Shown piece by piece: positions 9,201 through 23,550 of a stretch of DNA of 64,000 bases. The stretch spans positions 4,510,001-4,574,000 of the forward strand of contig NC_089829.1 in NCBI RefSeq assembly GCF_035046505.1. Direction: 5' to 3'. This stretch comes from Tiliqua scincoides. Taxonomy: Eukaryota; Chordata; Lepidosauria; Squamata; Scincidae. Position 1 is the first letter of the stretch. Each line of letters starts with the position of its first letter. The notes below the pieces were generated by a model. The model searched no databases, was not told where the DNA came from, and was given only the letters and a program-made list of their open reading frames with translations. The position numbers and the translations under genes are program-made.

Positions 9201-12200
9201 GAAGTCCATCCTTCCTACAACTCTTTAATGTTGGATTATCTTGAGTTGGGTCTATCTAGGTCAGTGTTGTCAGCACAGACTGATAGTGTCTCTCCAGGGT
9301 CTTTCCCAACCCTGCCCTGAGATGCTGCAAGGGATTGGCCCTGGTACTTTCTGCATGCAAAGCAGGGGTTTGGTGGTCTGTGGTGAATAACTCCCTGTAC
9401 AGCAGTGTTTCTCAGCCTGTGGTACTTGTACCACCAGTAGTACTTGAGGTGGTGTCCAGTGGTACTCATGGTACACCAGACCCCTGCGACCTGGCAGTGA
9501 GACCAGCAACACAATGCGACAAGTAGCGGTAGGAGGCGGGCTGAGCTCCAGGGTGCACTTGATGTGTGCTTGAAAAAGCCCTCCCCTCTGCCCTGAACCT
9601 CTTACCTGTGTTTGTTGCATTGCATCTGTCCTCTTTATCTGGAAGTAACTGGTGATGACATTTCCGGTGGTACTTCCAATAGGTGAACCATGCAGAGTGG
9701 TACAGCAGGACACAGACATTGAGAAACGCTGCTGTACAGCTTTTTGTGATCCGACTTTTCTTTTTTGGTATGCTTTTGGTAAACAGTTGACTGGTGTGCA
9801 GAGCGTGTTGAACAAATAAATTCAGGTGGTTCCAGTTTGCTGTTGGAATGTAAATATTGTCCTGTGACCAATTACTGACTTTGAATGCTGTGCCCTCATG
9901 TTTGACTAGGGTTGTGTCCAGATGGCAGTTGCCTCCTCAGTCAGTTGTGCTATTTGGGACTAACCCTGAGGTCCTGGAGGCAGCGTATCTGTGAACAAGA
10001 GTCCAGGTTTCCGTAAGACCTTGCGTCCTGACTTTGGACAGTGCTGTGAAAGTTATGGTCTGCCACTGTGTTGGCGTGCTGAGCCGATACCTGAAGAAGC
10101 CCTGATATTTGAGCATTTCAGCTTTGGAGGCTTGTTAAGTTGGCTTATTTGCAACCCAAGAGGCTTGCTAAATTCCTGGAGGTTGTAGGGTCTTGGTTCT
10201 GCTGGTGTATTAGCAGCTGTGTTCTGGAACAGTGTGGATGGCTGGGAGAGGCATTGTGTTTAAATCCAAGGAATTACCATGTGTCTAGCAAATAAGTTAA
10301 TAGCTTCCAATTATCCAGCTCTTATTTTCTTTCCCCTCTCTGCATTCCTCCTGCCCAAAGAGCTGCTGCTTCAGAGCTTGGCAATGTCTGCTGGGTCGGT
10401 GCATTGCTGAAGGAGGCTGCAAAGCATGTCCTGCTGGATCTCGGTTCCTGCCAGGCCCAGAACTCTTCTTGCTGTTAGTTGTGCTGTGGCTTTGGGAGCC
10501 ATTTGTTCAGGTTTGCATCTTTTGTTTCCAATTTTTCAGTCCTTTGGTTCTGAGCACAGCAGGGATGCTGCTGGAGAATGCTTTTGTTTGGCCTGGGAAA
10601 AGTTCTTTAATGCACTTTAAAAGGGGACAATGTGGGGTGGAGTTTTTGTTTTTTTTAAGTTTGTAGGAAAGCTGTTGCATAACTATTCCCCCAAGAGGTA
10701 TGGGATAGGCTATCTTTTCTTTAACCTTGCCAACAAGGCCACAAACCTTTTGGTTGACCCTCCTGCCCACATTGTGCATGTGATAGTCCTTTGTGGTCTA
10801 AATTGGGAAAGGATTTCTTCCCCCCCCAAGCATTTTTGAAGCTTCCCTACTAATTTATTAGTTATTAATTGGGTATCTTTAAAGCATTGCTCAGGACGAC
10901 AACAAAAAAGATATTTTAATCAACAGGGTTGCTTCTTATGCTAATTTCAGGGCCATGAGTGGCACTAGGTAGTGACCTTTGCTCCAATGGCGGCTTATGT
11001 TCCTGTGGTTGTAGCGCAGATGGCCACTAGGGAAAAGATGAGCTGCCTCTTCAATGGTGGCATTCTTGCCTTCGTGGAATACTTACCTCGGTGATTTAAC
11101 TGGTCCCTGAAGAAGATCATTCTCCACAAACAACGAGGTGATGGATTCTTCACAGCTCTTAAGACAATGTTGATGTTTTTTGTGGCAAGCCTCATTTAAT
11201 TGCACTTAAGTGTAATACAGCTAAGTCTGGCTGCATTTTCCTTTAAACATTCTGTTTTTGGGATGATAATTATCTTTGTGGTGTTTCCTGTTTGTTGGAG
11301 TCTCCTTGATAAACTTAGAAAGAGGAAATCCATTTTCCATGCAACAGTCAGAGCGCAGCATTGTTGAATGGGAGCTTCCAGTGGAGAAGGTGTGAGAGCC
11401 TGTTGCAGCATAAACTGCACAAAAGCCTCAGCCTCATAGTGCTTTAAAGGCCCATTTATTGTAGTATAGAACATATAATGTCTCATCTGATGAAATGAAC
11501 TGTTTGCTGTGTTGGATGGTGATTGATGATTGAATGGTGGTGAACTAGCTCCGCAGGGCCTTATAGATTGGGTAAGTTATTCTGCTGTTTATTTCTGGTT
11601 CGGCTGCCAGTTTCCACGTTTTGGGCTGTAAGAGATTGCAGAGTGGGGCAATAAAACCAGTTTAGTAGCCATACCCAGGAAGTCACTGTTGACTTTCAGC
11701 AATTTATGAGGTTTCCGGAGATGGGATGTTACTTAATCTAAACCACAAACAACTTTCTTATCACCGCTACTGTGCATGACCAAAGAGCCAAGCTTTCTCC
11801 ATAAAGAACTCCGAGACTTGGCTAGTGGACTGCTTAATACAGTCTGCAAAGTAGTGATTGCACTGCAAGGGTGCCAGGAGATTGAAGTTGAGGAAACTTG
11901 GGGGTGCCCTTTGAGGCTGGCTGGGTAAGGTAGCTCCTTGTACTTGTCTAACACACAGGTGTCCAACCGTTTTGGCAGAAGGGTCACATCATCTCTCTGA
12001 CAAGATGTTGGGGGCCGAGAAAAGAAAGAATTTATTTACATTTCAAATTTCAATAAACTTACGTAAATGAATATATTAGAGATGGAACATATGAATGCAA
12101 TAGCTCAAGGCCTGTAAAAGGCTTTCTGCAAGGTCACCCTTTCCTTTGCAGCTGCTGCAGCATCAGAGATGTGAAACAACAACCAGTGGAGGGAATCATT

Positions 12201-15200
12201 GTCCTGCAGCTCACGCAAGAGGTCAAACAGTTGTCCTCATGCCGAGAGCAGTTGCACCAGGCCAGCATGGGCTCCAGCAAATATGTGGAGGGCCAGAGGC
12301 TCATTGGAGACTGGGAGCTCCCTGCGGGTCAGATTGGGAGTCCCCAAGGGCCGCAAGTGGCCCCAGGGCCGGGGTTTGGGTACCCCTGGTCTGACACAAT
12401 CAAATTAGAGGCTTAGAAGGATCGGAAGATGAAAATAATCAAGTATAATGACTGCTGTTGTCTTTTGCAGCGTGAATGCAAATGCTTTTTCCTTTATGCA
12501 CTTGTTCTCCCCTTAGCTGTTGTGGTGATGGTAGGGTAGTTTCCTACTTCCTTGGGTTAGCAGCCTAAGAGTTGGGCCCTTGGTCCATCTGCCTGACTAA
12601 TGCTGGCACAGAGTGGCAGCAGCTCTTCAGATGGGGATGCTATCAGTATTAAAGAGGTATCTAAAAATAAAGAACAGGGCACCCCACTAGTGGGAGCAAA
12701 TATCTTAAATACATTGTGCACAGTGAGGTAACTGAAGTCTGCACCTCATACCTACAGAAGTATGCTATATTTAGGAATGCTATTTAGAACAGTGCTTCCC
12801 AAACTGTGGGTTGGGACCAAGAAGGGGGGTCATGACCTGATTTTTGGTGGGTCGCCAAAAAGTGATGGAAAGATAAGTAATTGCCTGAAGCTGTTCAAAA
12901 ATCAGATACTGTGGCTGCTAACTGCCCTGCAAGCAGCTGGCCTCCTGAAGTTTTCAAGCTTGTGTAGATGTAGGGAGAGAAATGTTTGTGGGTCTTCCTT
13001 TCTGGTTATTATTACTTATAAATCAATAAATAATATTTTATTTCTTTCTAGATCTCCTTTTTTAAAAGTCTGGTAAACCTAGGTGGGTCGTGGTAGGGTG
13101 TCTTTTTAAAAAGTGGGTCGTGGTGCTAGAAAGTTTGGGAACCACTGATTTAGAATATTTCTGCTTTTCATCATTCAAAAATTCTCGAAGGGCATCCACA
13201 GCAAAGTTTAGAGTCAAAGGGTCTTTGGATGAATGTATGGGTGGTGTGTGTCTAGAGTGGGGGGTGTTCTGTCTCTTTTGAGGCCCTGTCTCTTTTGAGG
13301 TTTTGCATTCTCCCCATAGGAGAATGGTATAGATACAGGATCACAAAAGCAGATCCTCTGGTCTGCAGAGCAAAGAGTTCTCTGGGAGCGAAGATTCAGG
13401 AAGCTGGGAATTGAGGTGTTGCTCATTGGGATTTGCGAATTAGAATAAGGGAATCCGCAGTTGCATGATTACCTCTTTGTGTGTTGACAAATTGGCTATA
13501 GGGCATGAAAAATGTACTTCAGTTGTAGATAAGAACTGTTGGCTCTGTTGACACTTGACCCTGGGGAAGTCCCCCAATATTTGTTTAATCCAGTCAATCA
13601 GGATTTCAGAAGCCCTTTTAACCTTTAAACACAATGCCTCCCCTCCTCAACTGGTGCTCTGAGAACAGTTTTGCTGGTGTGATCCCTCTCCCCACTGCAC
13701 CTCTAAAGATGTCATTTAAGCTTAATTACAGAATGTATCTGCAGGGTATGCGACTGTATGCTGTTTTGCTTTAATCTGCCAGACCTATTTTGGTAATAAA
13801 AGCTGCAGTGTTTTAGATGGCATGTCGTATTAAGAGTGTGTACATTATCCCTTCTGAAGGGAGGACTGTATCAGCTACTGTAGTTGGTTAATCTAGGCTG
13901 CTTTTGTATCTAGGAAGACTGCGGGAGAAAAATGCATGGTCCCATGCATAATGGATAGGAATGGCTTTATTTTTTTTAGTGGTGAGGCTCAGGCATAGCA
14001 GAACCTGTGTCCTCCCTTGACTTCTGAGCTCGTGCTCCATGCAGCAAACCAGCGCCACAAGTCAATGTGATGCTACCCAGCTTCCTGGAGCTGTTATTCA
14101 GTTGTAAAGCTGTCTGCCGTGGGAGCCTTGCCAGAGTCTGCTCCTTCCGAAAATGCTCAGACACTTGCCTTTTGGCTGGCCTGCAGCTGGGCAGATTCTG
14201 AGAATCCCTGTTCTGGAGAGGAGTTTTCGTTCCTTCTTTAATCTTTCTTTTGCGTGTTTTTATGGTTGCAAAGTCAGATTTGGATGGTGTCAGAAATTGC
14301 TGAGGGATCAGGCAGGAGACAAGCAAGACCAACTATTTTCAACCTTTTTCATCTCGGCACACTGACAAGGCACTAAAATTGTCAAGGCACTCCATCAGGT
14401 TTTTGACAATTGACAAGGCACAGGGCTTACACCCCCATTGGCCCTACTAATAAATGACCTTCCCCTAAATTCCTGTGGCACACCTGTGGACCACTCACAG
14501 CACACCAGTGTGCCACGGCACAGTGGTTGAAAATGGCTGAGCAAGATACTAGTTGCAAAATAAGCGCAATGAACTTGTTAACTAGGCAGCTCCATGAGTC
14601 ATCCCCAGTTGGTAAAGAAGCATCTACTTGTCTTCTGCCCCCAACTTAAGGAAGAGCTCTGTATAGCTTGGAAGCTTGTACAGTGCATTTTGAACTCCAG
14701 CTGACTCCAAAGAACACCCTGGGTCCAGCCTGGCTGCAGGGGTAGACCCTCCTGGGTGAGGCTCCTTCTGAAATGGAGATCCGTGGAGAGTCTCTGCTCT
14801 GGTTCCCTCCTTGAGAAATTGTCCGGTGAAAGGCTGCTTTGATGTTGTGTTAACATGTGATTGGTGTTGAATTCTCCGATAATAAAGCATTATCGTTAAG
14901 ATCCCCCATGAAATTTTATTTCCTTGTTGGGTCACCTGGTAGTGATTCTTCCTAATTCCAAGTGATACTTGGTCACAGAGCCCCTGCTTTGCATGTGGAA
15001 GGTCCCAGGTTCCATCCCTGGGAAAGACCCTTATCTGAGCCTCTGGCCAGCTGCTACCAGTCAGTGTTGACCATTCTGAGGCATATTGTGTGTGGCTTTG
15101 ATGGAAAGGCAATTGGTACATCTAGCACATGTCTCAAGATAGTGCGTCTTACCAACTTGTTCTGCACTGAAGGGCGTGTGCATGTGTCTTTCCCTCCTAA

Positions 15201-16250
15201 ATGCTTCTCTGAGAATAAAACCTGGCTGCTCCTCAGTCAGCTCTTTCAGTGCAAGTCAGCCATGTGTCAGGGCAGATTGTCTTCCCCTGCTTGGATTAAA
15301 CGTAAGCTAGGATGTGATGCTGTCACCTCTTGCCTTGGACTTGACAGCAGATTGCAGGGTGCCTCCTGAGTGCAGGCAAGGAGGGTGAGCTTCAGGCACA
15401 ACAGAGAAAGCCCAGGATAGGAGGGGCCTTCCCCTGGGTAGTGGGTGAGGCCTGATGAGTCCAGCCAGGCAGGGTAAAGCCCAGGCCTGGAATGAGCGGC
15501 TGCTGGCTCCAGACTGGAGAGTGGAGGAAGGTTGCTTGGAGGAAGGTTGAAGGCCTCCAGAGAGGCAACTCGGCCCACCAGGCTAGAGTAGAATCAGTGT
15601 GACAGGAAACCCGCTCCCTGTTCTGGCTCCAAGGGGTTTGCCCCTGTCCCAACCCATCCTGAGGACTTTGGGGGTAAGGTGCTCAACTCTCTGCCCTGCC
15701 ACTCCCCCCAGAAATGAAAGCTGCTGTTGTATTGAAACTTGGATATTTTCCACCTTAAGCCATTTCTGCCCAACGTTGCATATACGCAACAGGAATCAAA
15801 TGTGTACACCTCTGGGTTGGGCAGAAATGGGTTAAGGGGCAGGTTGGATTAGTAATGTAATAATCCTGACCTCCAGAAGTGAAGCTTTCCTCCTGGTAAT
15901 TCCTTATACAGTATAAGAAACTACTTTTGACTAAAGCTTGAACTTGGATATTATTATTCTTTTAAAATGCTAGAATAAGTTGTAATTAACATACTCTGTG
16001 TTAATACCCAGACTGCATTTTAACAGGCTTTCTGTTGAAAACATCAAGAGCTTAAAAAAAAAATTAATCCAATTTCAATAACAAAAAAAAATCTGGTTCT
16101 TTTAAACTCATTATCCATACTGAAAAGCACTTAATCATATTAACCTTCCAAAAAGATGACTTATTAATCAAACTGTAAGGCCAAGATAAGAGTTTCTGCA
16201 TAATAGAAAATTTTTCTAGTGATCTTCTGTAGGTAACTTCATAATTATTG

Positions 16251-16314
<64 letters not shown>

Positions 16315-19300
16315 ATCTACCAGTTTGATCCCGTAATGGAATATACAAAATCTTCTCCTGTCTCCCTGCCCCCTTACTCAGTGGGGTACCAGCAACTTTC
16401 TTGCATCTCCTTCCATTCCCTAGATTCAAAACAAAAGTGGAATGAAGCAAGAAGTGTGGAAGTGAGGGCAATGCTCTCCTTTTCTGTTCCATACTCCTTT
16501 TTTTTTTTTTTTTTTTATCCAGGGAGTGAGAGCACTGGAGGCAGTCCAGTCCTGAAATTCTTCCTCTAGGCCAGCCATTTTCAACCACTGTGTCGTGGCA
16601 CACTGGTCCACAGGTGTACCACAGGAATTTGAGGGAAGGTCATTTATTAGTAGGGCCAGTAGGGATGTGAGGCCCCCACTGGCAGCATGGTGTGCCTTGT
16701 CAATGGTCAAAAACCTGATGGTGTGCCTTGACAATTTTAGTGCCTTGTCAGTGTGCCGTGAGATGAAAAAGGTTGAAAATTGCTACTCTAGGCAGAGCAT
16801 TGTACATGCTAGAGTGCATTGATTTGAGTTAAGGCCATGTAAATTGTTGAGAAAAAGACCCAGTTAAAGCATTGATTTAAAGCAAGATCTTCCATTTATT
16901 ATTTAGATGCTTCCCAAGGAAAGTGCCTATTAAGTGGTTGGTTGATAGGTAGGGCCATAAATATTTATAATTGGAGTCCTGCCTCCAAGCGAGTTGCAAA
17001 GATCAGGAGCAAAAGGTCCTCCAACCAGATCAGCCAAGTCACCCCTGTGGTGACTTGGCTGTAGTCCCTATTTTCCAATTTCAAACTGTAATATAAACCC
17101 ACAAACTATTTGCTGTGCAATTGCTGTTTTTTTCTTCACAAAATAAAGCAGTCTTTCAGAAGGTTGGTTTTAAGGGTCTGGGTTTGCATTGAAGTTTGGG
17201 TTTTGTTTGTAACAAGATTATTTTAAAAAGAAAAACATCGCTGCAGCATAATTTTGTCCAAGCTTACATTTGAATGCCCTGGTTGAGCTTTTAAATGCAC
17301 AAACTGGCAAGTGGTGCTTTAATTCTACTTGTCAGCTTTCATTTTCCATCTGTTTCCAGCCCTGTGGCTTTTGAGTCAGACCTTGTGCAACCTTGCTTCA
17401 AACGGTGGCTTCCAATGCTGGTTTGCCAGCACATTGCCAGCCCTGCTGAGTTGATTTCAGATATGCATTGAGTTCCATGGGGTGTGATTTTTGTAAAATT
17501 GGATGTGATTGGGCCGCAGGTCTTCATCAGCTTCCTTCAGGAAGGAGTTCTGGATCTTCATTGCCAGTTTGGGACCTTTTTGGTACAGCAGCTTCGTTTG
17601 GAGCAGGGGTGCTCAAACCCCGGCCCTGGGGCCACTTGCAGCCCTCGAGGCCTCTCAATGCGGCCCTCAGGCACACCCCAGTCTCCAATGAGCCTCTGGC
17701 CCTCTGGAGATTTGTTGGAGCCCACAATGTCCCAATGCAACTGCTCTCAGCGTGAGGGCGACTGTTTGACCTCTCGCGTGAGCTGTGGGATGAGGGCTTC
17801 TTCCACTTCTTGCTGTTTCATGTATGTGATGCAATAGCAGCTGCAAATAGCAGCAGCAAAGGAAAGGCTGGCCTTGCTTTGTGCAAGGCCCTTTATAGGC
17901 CTTGAGCTATTGCAAGACCTTCATTCATTCATCTTTAATCTATTCATTTATGTAAACTTATGTAAATTTATTCAAATTTGAAATGTACATTAATTCTTTT
18001 TTTCCCTGGCCCCTGACACAGTGTCAGAGAGATGATGCGGCCCTCTTGCCAAAAACTTTGGACACCCCTGGTTTGGAGGGATACTGAAAGCACATCTCTG
18101 CTTGGGGAGCTTGAAGCCTGTATGTGGCATGGCTTCAGTGGCATAAACCAATTTCCCCGTCAAATTGAGGGATGCCACACAGACTGCCTAAGTGATTAAA
18201 TTCACAGTTGGCCACTCTAACCTTTCCCTGGTTTTCAAAGTTGCTGGCGAGGGAGGCCATTTGGTTCTACAGCATGTGCAGGTTTAAGGCAGGCAGCATG
18301 AAATAGGATGTCATTTAATTGATTTGAGCAGATATTTTCCAAGAGTGCATTTTGCTTTCTGCAAGATGAGAGATTGCCAACAGACTGTGTGAAAAGGTCA
18401 TTTTCTCTCAAAAGCTTTGACCAAATGGTGGATGGATTCACCCTAGCATAAAATGGAGTGCTTGTTGTTTCCGTGGGTGCAATGAAGTTCTTCTGACATG
18501 CTGGAACAAGATGGAGTTAAATAAGAACATAAGAACATAAGAACATAAGAACATAAGATAAGAACAGCCCCACTGGATCAGGCCATAGGCCCATCTAGTC
18601 CAGCTTCCTGTATCTCACAGCGGCCCACCAAATGCCCCAGGGAGCACACCAGATAACAAGAGACCTCATCCTGGTGCTCTCCCCTACATCTGGCATTCTG
18701 ACTTAACCCATTCCTAAAATCAGGAGGTTGCGCATACACATCATGGCTTGTACCCCATAATGGATTTTTCCTCCAGAAACTCGTCCAATCCCCTTTTAAA
18801 GGCGTCTAGGCTAGACGCCAGCACCACATCCTGTGGCAAGGAGTTCCACAGACCGACCACGCGCTGAGTAAAGAAATATTTTCTTTTGTCTGTCCTAACC
18901 CGCCCAACACTCAATTTTAGTGGATGTCCCCTGGTTCTGGTATTATGTGAGAGTGTAAAGAGCATCTCCCTATCCACTCTGTCCATCCCCTGCATAATTT
19001 TGTATGTCTCAATCATGTCCCCCCTCAAGCGTCTCTTTTCTAGGCTGAAGAGGCCCAAACGCCGTAGCCTTTCCTCATAAGGAAGGTGCCCCAGCCCCGT
19101 AATCATCTTAGTCGCTCTCTTTTGCACCTTTTCCATTTCCACTATGTCTTTTTTGAGATGCGGCGACCAGAACTGGACACAATACTCCAGGTGTGGCCTT
19201 ACCATAGATTTGTACAACGGCATTATAATACTAACCGTTTTGTTCTCAATACCCTTCCTAATGATCCCAAGCATAGAATTGGCCTTCTTCACTGCCGCCG

Positions 19301-22300
19301 CACATTGGGTCGACACTTTCATCGACCTGTCCACCACCACCCCAAGATCTCTCTCCTGATCTGTCACAGACAGCTCAGAACCCATCAGCCTATATCTAAA
19401 GTTTTGATTTTTTGCCCCAATGTGCATGACTTTACACTTACCGACATTGAAGCGCATCTGCCATTTTGCTGCCCATTCTGCCAGTCTGGAGAGATCCTTC
19501 TGGAGCTCCTCACAATCACTTCTGGTCTTTACCACTCGGAAAAGTTTGGTGTCATCTGCAAACTTAGCCACTTCACTGCTCAACCCTGTCTCCAGGTCAT
19601 TTATGAAGAGGTTGAAAAGCACCGGTCCCAGGACAGATCCTTGGGGCACACCGCTTTTCACCTCTCTCCATTGTGAAAATTGCCCATTGACACCCACTCT
19701 CTGCTTCCTGGCCTCCAACCAGTTCTCAATCCACGAGAGGACCTGTCCTCTAATTCCCTGACTGTGGAGTTTTTTCAGTAGCCTTTGGTGAGGGACCGTG
19801 TCAAATGCCTTCTGAAAGTCCAGATATATAATGTCCACGGGTTCTCCCGCATCCACATGCCTGTTGACCTTTTCAAAGAATTCTATAAGGTTTGTGAGGC
19901 AAGACTTACCCTTACAGAAGCCATGCTGACTCTCCCTCAGCAAGGCCTGTTCGTCTATGTGTTTTGAGATCCTATCTTTGATGAGGCATTCCACCATCTT
20001 ACCCGGTATAGATGTTAGGCTGACCGGCCTATAGTTTCCCGGGTCCCCCCTCTTTCCCTTTTTAAAAATAGGCGTGACATTTGCTATCCTCCAATCTTCT
20101 GGTACCGTGGCCGTTTTGAGGGACAAGTTGCATACCTTAGTCAAGAGATCTGCAACTTCATTCTTCAATTCCTTAATAACCCTTGGGTGTATGCCATCAG
20201 GGCCCGGTGACTTATTGATCTTTAATTTATCAATGAGGTCTGAAACATCTTCTCTTTTAACCTCTATCTGACTTAACTCCTCGGTTAGGAGGGGCCGTTC
20301 GGGCAGCGGTATCTGCCCGAGGTCTTCTGCCGTGAAGACAGATGCAAAGAACTCATTTAATTTCTCTGCCATCTCTAAGTCTCCTTTTATCTCCCCTTTC
20401 CCTCCCTCACCATCCAGAGGGCCAACCGCTTCTCTGGCGGGTTTCCTGCTTCTAACATATTTGAAGAAGCTTTTATTATTCCCCTTAATGTTGCCGGCCA
20501 TGCGTTCCTCATAGTCTCGCTTGGCCTCCCCTATCACCTTCTTACATTTCTTTTGCCACAGTTTATGTTCCTTTTTATTCTCTTCATTAGGGCAAGACTT
20601 CCATTTACGGAAGGAAGCTTCCTTGCCCTTCACAGCCTCTCTAACTTGGCTGGTTAGCCATGCGGGCACTCTCCTGGATTTAGTGGAACCCTTCTTTCTT
20701 TGCGGTATACACCTCTGCTGGGCCTCTATTACTGTTGTTTTAAGCAGCCTCCATGCACTTTGGAGAGATTGGACTCTTTTTACCCTCCCTTTAAACCTCC
20801 TCCTAACCAGCCTCCTCATTTGAGGGAAGTCCGCCTGTCGGAAGTCAAGGGTTTTTGTTAGAGATTTGCCTGGTATTCTTCCCCCAACGTGCACGTCAAA
20901 ACGGATCGCAGCATGATCACTGTTCCCCAATGGCTCAGTAACGTTTACATCTCTAACCAGGTCCTGCGTACCGCACAAAATTAAATCCAGAGTCACCTGT
21001 CCTCTGGTGGGCTCCGTGACTAGCTGATCTAAGCCACAGTCATTTAGCACGTCAAGAAATCTCTGAAGATTATTTATTTGAAGTGGTTTACAGTGTATAA
21101 GGGATATGGCTTTCAGGCAACTTGGCGTTTTTCAGTGGAAGACAGACACTTCAATATGTGATTGAAATATATATTTACAAAATGTCATGTGTCTTTTTAA
21201 AATCTCACCTTTTTCCTCTCTTGTTCTAGTTAACAAGCACAAACCATGGATTGAAACCACTTATCACGGCATAGTTACAGAAAACGACAACACAGTCCTG
21301 TTGGACCCTCCGTTGATAGCACTGGATAAAGATTCACCTCTCCGTTTTGCAGGTAGGGGATCCCTTGTTTGCTCACTAAAGGAAGTGAGTGTGTCTCTTG
21401 AAAGCATGAGAAATGTTGACTGGAAGGGATGCCTATACAGAGATGTTGTACTGAACTGATTATGGCCTCCGGTGCATTGTTTCAGTGGATTGGCACCACA
21501 CTGGGAAGCAGAGAGTTTAAGTGGAGGGCTCTGTCCTTGGTCTGGTTCAGTTCAGCATCTCTGGAAAGGAGCGGGCAGGGTACATATCAAATGAATGTGT
21601 GGACAGCCAGTGCTTTAGGATGGGGTGGGCAGATTTGATGCTTGTAGGATCTATTTTCTGTGTTTTGCTAAAACCTTGAGAGCTGCCAACTGAAGATGGG
21701 AACAAAATGGTGGTGGGAGGACATGGCGGTGAGGACCCTGGTGCCTCTCAGCTCATGTTCAGCCCAGGAATGTCTTTTCTGTGCCAGAATTGAGCTTGCA
21801 TTGCACCCAAAAATCCATTCCTGGTTTTCCCTTTCAGCTTTCAGTAGTCTTGATTTTGAAGGGAAAAGACCTGGTCGTTGTTGCTGTGGAACAGTTGGGA
21901 GAAACTCTTGTCAGTAGATGCTGATCTAGCTTCTGCTTGCCTTTGTTTTTAGGACACAGTAATACCCAAATGATTTCCTAGGTGGGTTGCTGATCAAAGC
22001 GGTGTTTGACATGGAAGAACCCAATGATCATGTGTATTTGGGTTAAACAGTTGAGCTTCTGAGATAGATTTGGTGGTTGTTCTTCAAAACAAGCTAGCTT
22101 TTGAGAGGCCAGAACTGTGCTGTGCTTGGGGCAAAAGGCTACTGCAGTTTTATGTTTATATGTATGTTGGCAACCTTCAGTCTCGAGAGACTATGGTATC
22201 GCGCTCTGAAAGGTGGTTTTGGAACATCGTCTAGTGTGGCTGAAAAGGCCAATCCGGGAGTGACAATCCCTTCCACACTGGGAGCAAGTGCAGTCTGTCC

Positions 22301-23494
22301 CTGGCCTGTCTCCCTGGCTATGGGCCTTCCTTCTTTGCCTCTTAGCCTCAGACTGTTGGCCAAGTGTCTCTTCAAACTGGGAAAGGCCATGCTGCACAGC
22401 CTGCCTCCAAGTGGGCCGCTCAGAGGCCAGGGTTTCCCACTTGTTGAGGTCCACTCCTAAGGCCTTCAGATCCCTCTTGCAGATGTCCTTGTATCGCAGC
22501 TGTGGTCTACCTGTAGGGCTCTTTCCTTGCACGAGTTCTCCATAGAGGAGATCCTTTGGGATCCGGCCATCATCCATTCTCACGACATGACCGAGCCAAT
22601 GCAGGTGCCTCTGTTTCAGCAGTGCATACATGCTAGGGATTCCAGCACGTTCCAGGACTGTGTTGTTAGGAACTTTGTCCTGCCAGGTGATGCCGAGAAT
22701 GCGTCGGAGGCAGCGCATGTGGAAAGCGTTCAGTTTCCTCTCCTGTTGTGAGCGAAGAGTCCATGACTCGCTGGAGTACAGAAGTGTACTCAGGACGCAA
22801 GCTCTGTAGACCTGGATCTTGGTATGTTCCGTCAGCTTCTTGTTGGACCAGACTCTCTTTGTGAGTCTGGAAAACGTGGTAGCTGCTTTACCGATGCGTT
22901 TGTTTAGCTCGGTATCGAGAGAAAGAGTGTCAGAGATCGTTGAGCCAAGGTACACAAAGTCATGGACAACCTCCAGTTCATGCTCAGAGATTGTAATGCA
23001 GGGAGGTGAGTCCACATCCTGAACGATGACCTGTGTTTTCTTCAGGCTGATTGTCAGTAATAATAGGAGCAGAAGTACATTAATTGAAATAAGATATTGG
23101 GGAAGCCCCTTCTGTGATGTATGGTGTTCAGCTTTGGGTGCCATATTTCAGGACCGGCATTAGGGTTTCGTGTATAGCACTATCAAGTATACTGAAAAGT
23201 CCAGGTTATGAGCACACAAAACAAAAACGAATGAACTGCAGAGTTTGTGGGAACACCAGTATCTTTCAGTATTTACAGAAGAGGTGGAAGGCAATAACTT
23301 GCTGTAACTGTTGTGGAAAGGACCTGTGGCAGTGGCATTTTAACGGCAGGAAGTTGTAAGATCCCTAGGCTGTGTCTTCCCGAGCATCAGACTGCCTTGA
23401 AGTCTGCTGCAGTGAGCAAAGGGATTATTAGACACATCCTACCTGTTTTTCTTTCATTGGCTTGACATAAGGAGATTATGTGTTTGGTGTTTAG

Positions 23495-23550
<56 letters not shown>

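Noticed and set aside
23114-23200. Another CR1 or L3-like fragment ([10 protein letters not shown] on + strand)
   Set aside because: The match to the CR1 motif [11 protein letters not shown] is short and weak; too little sequence to call.
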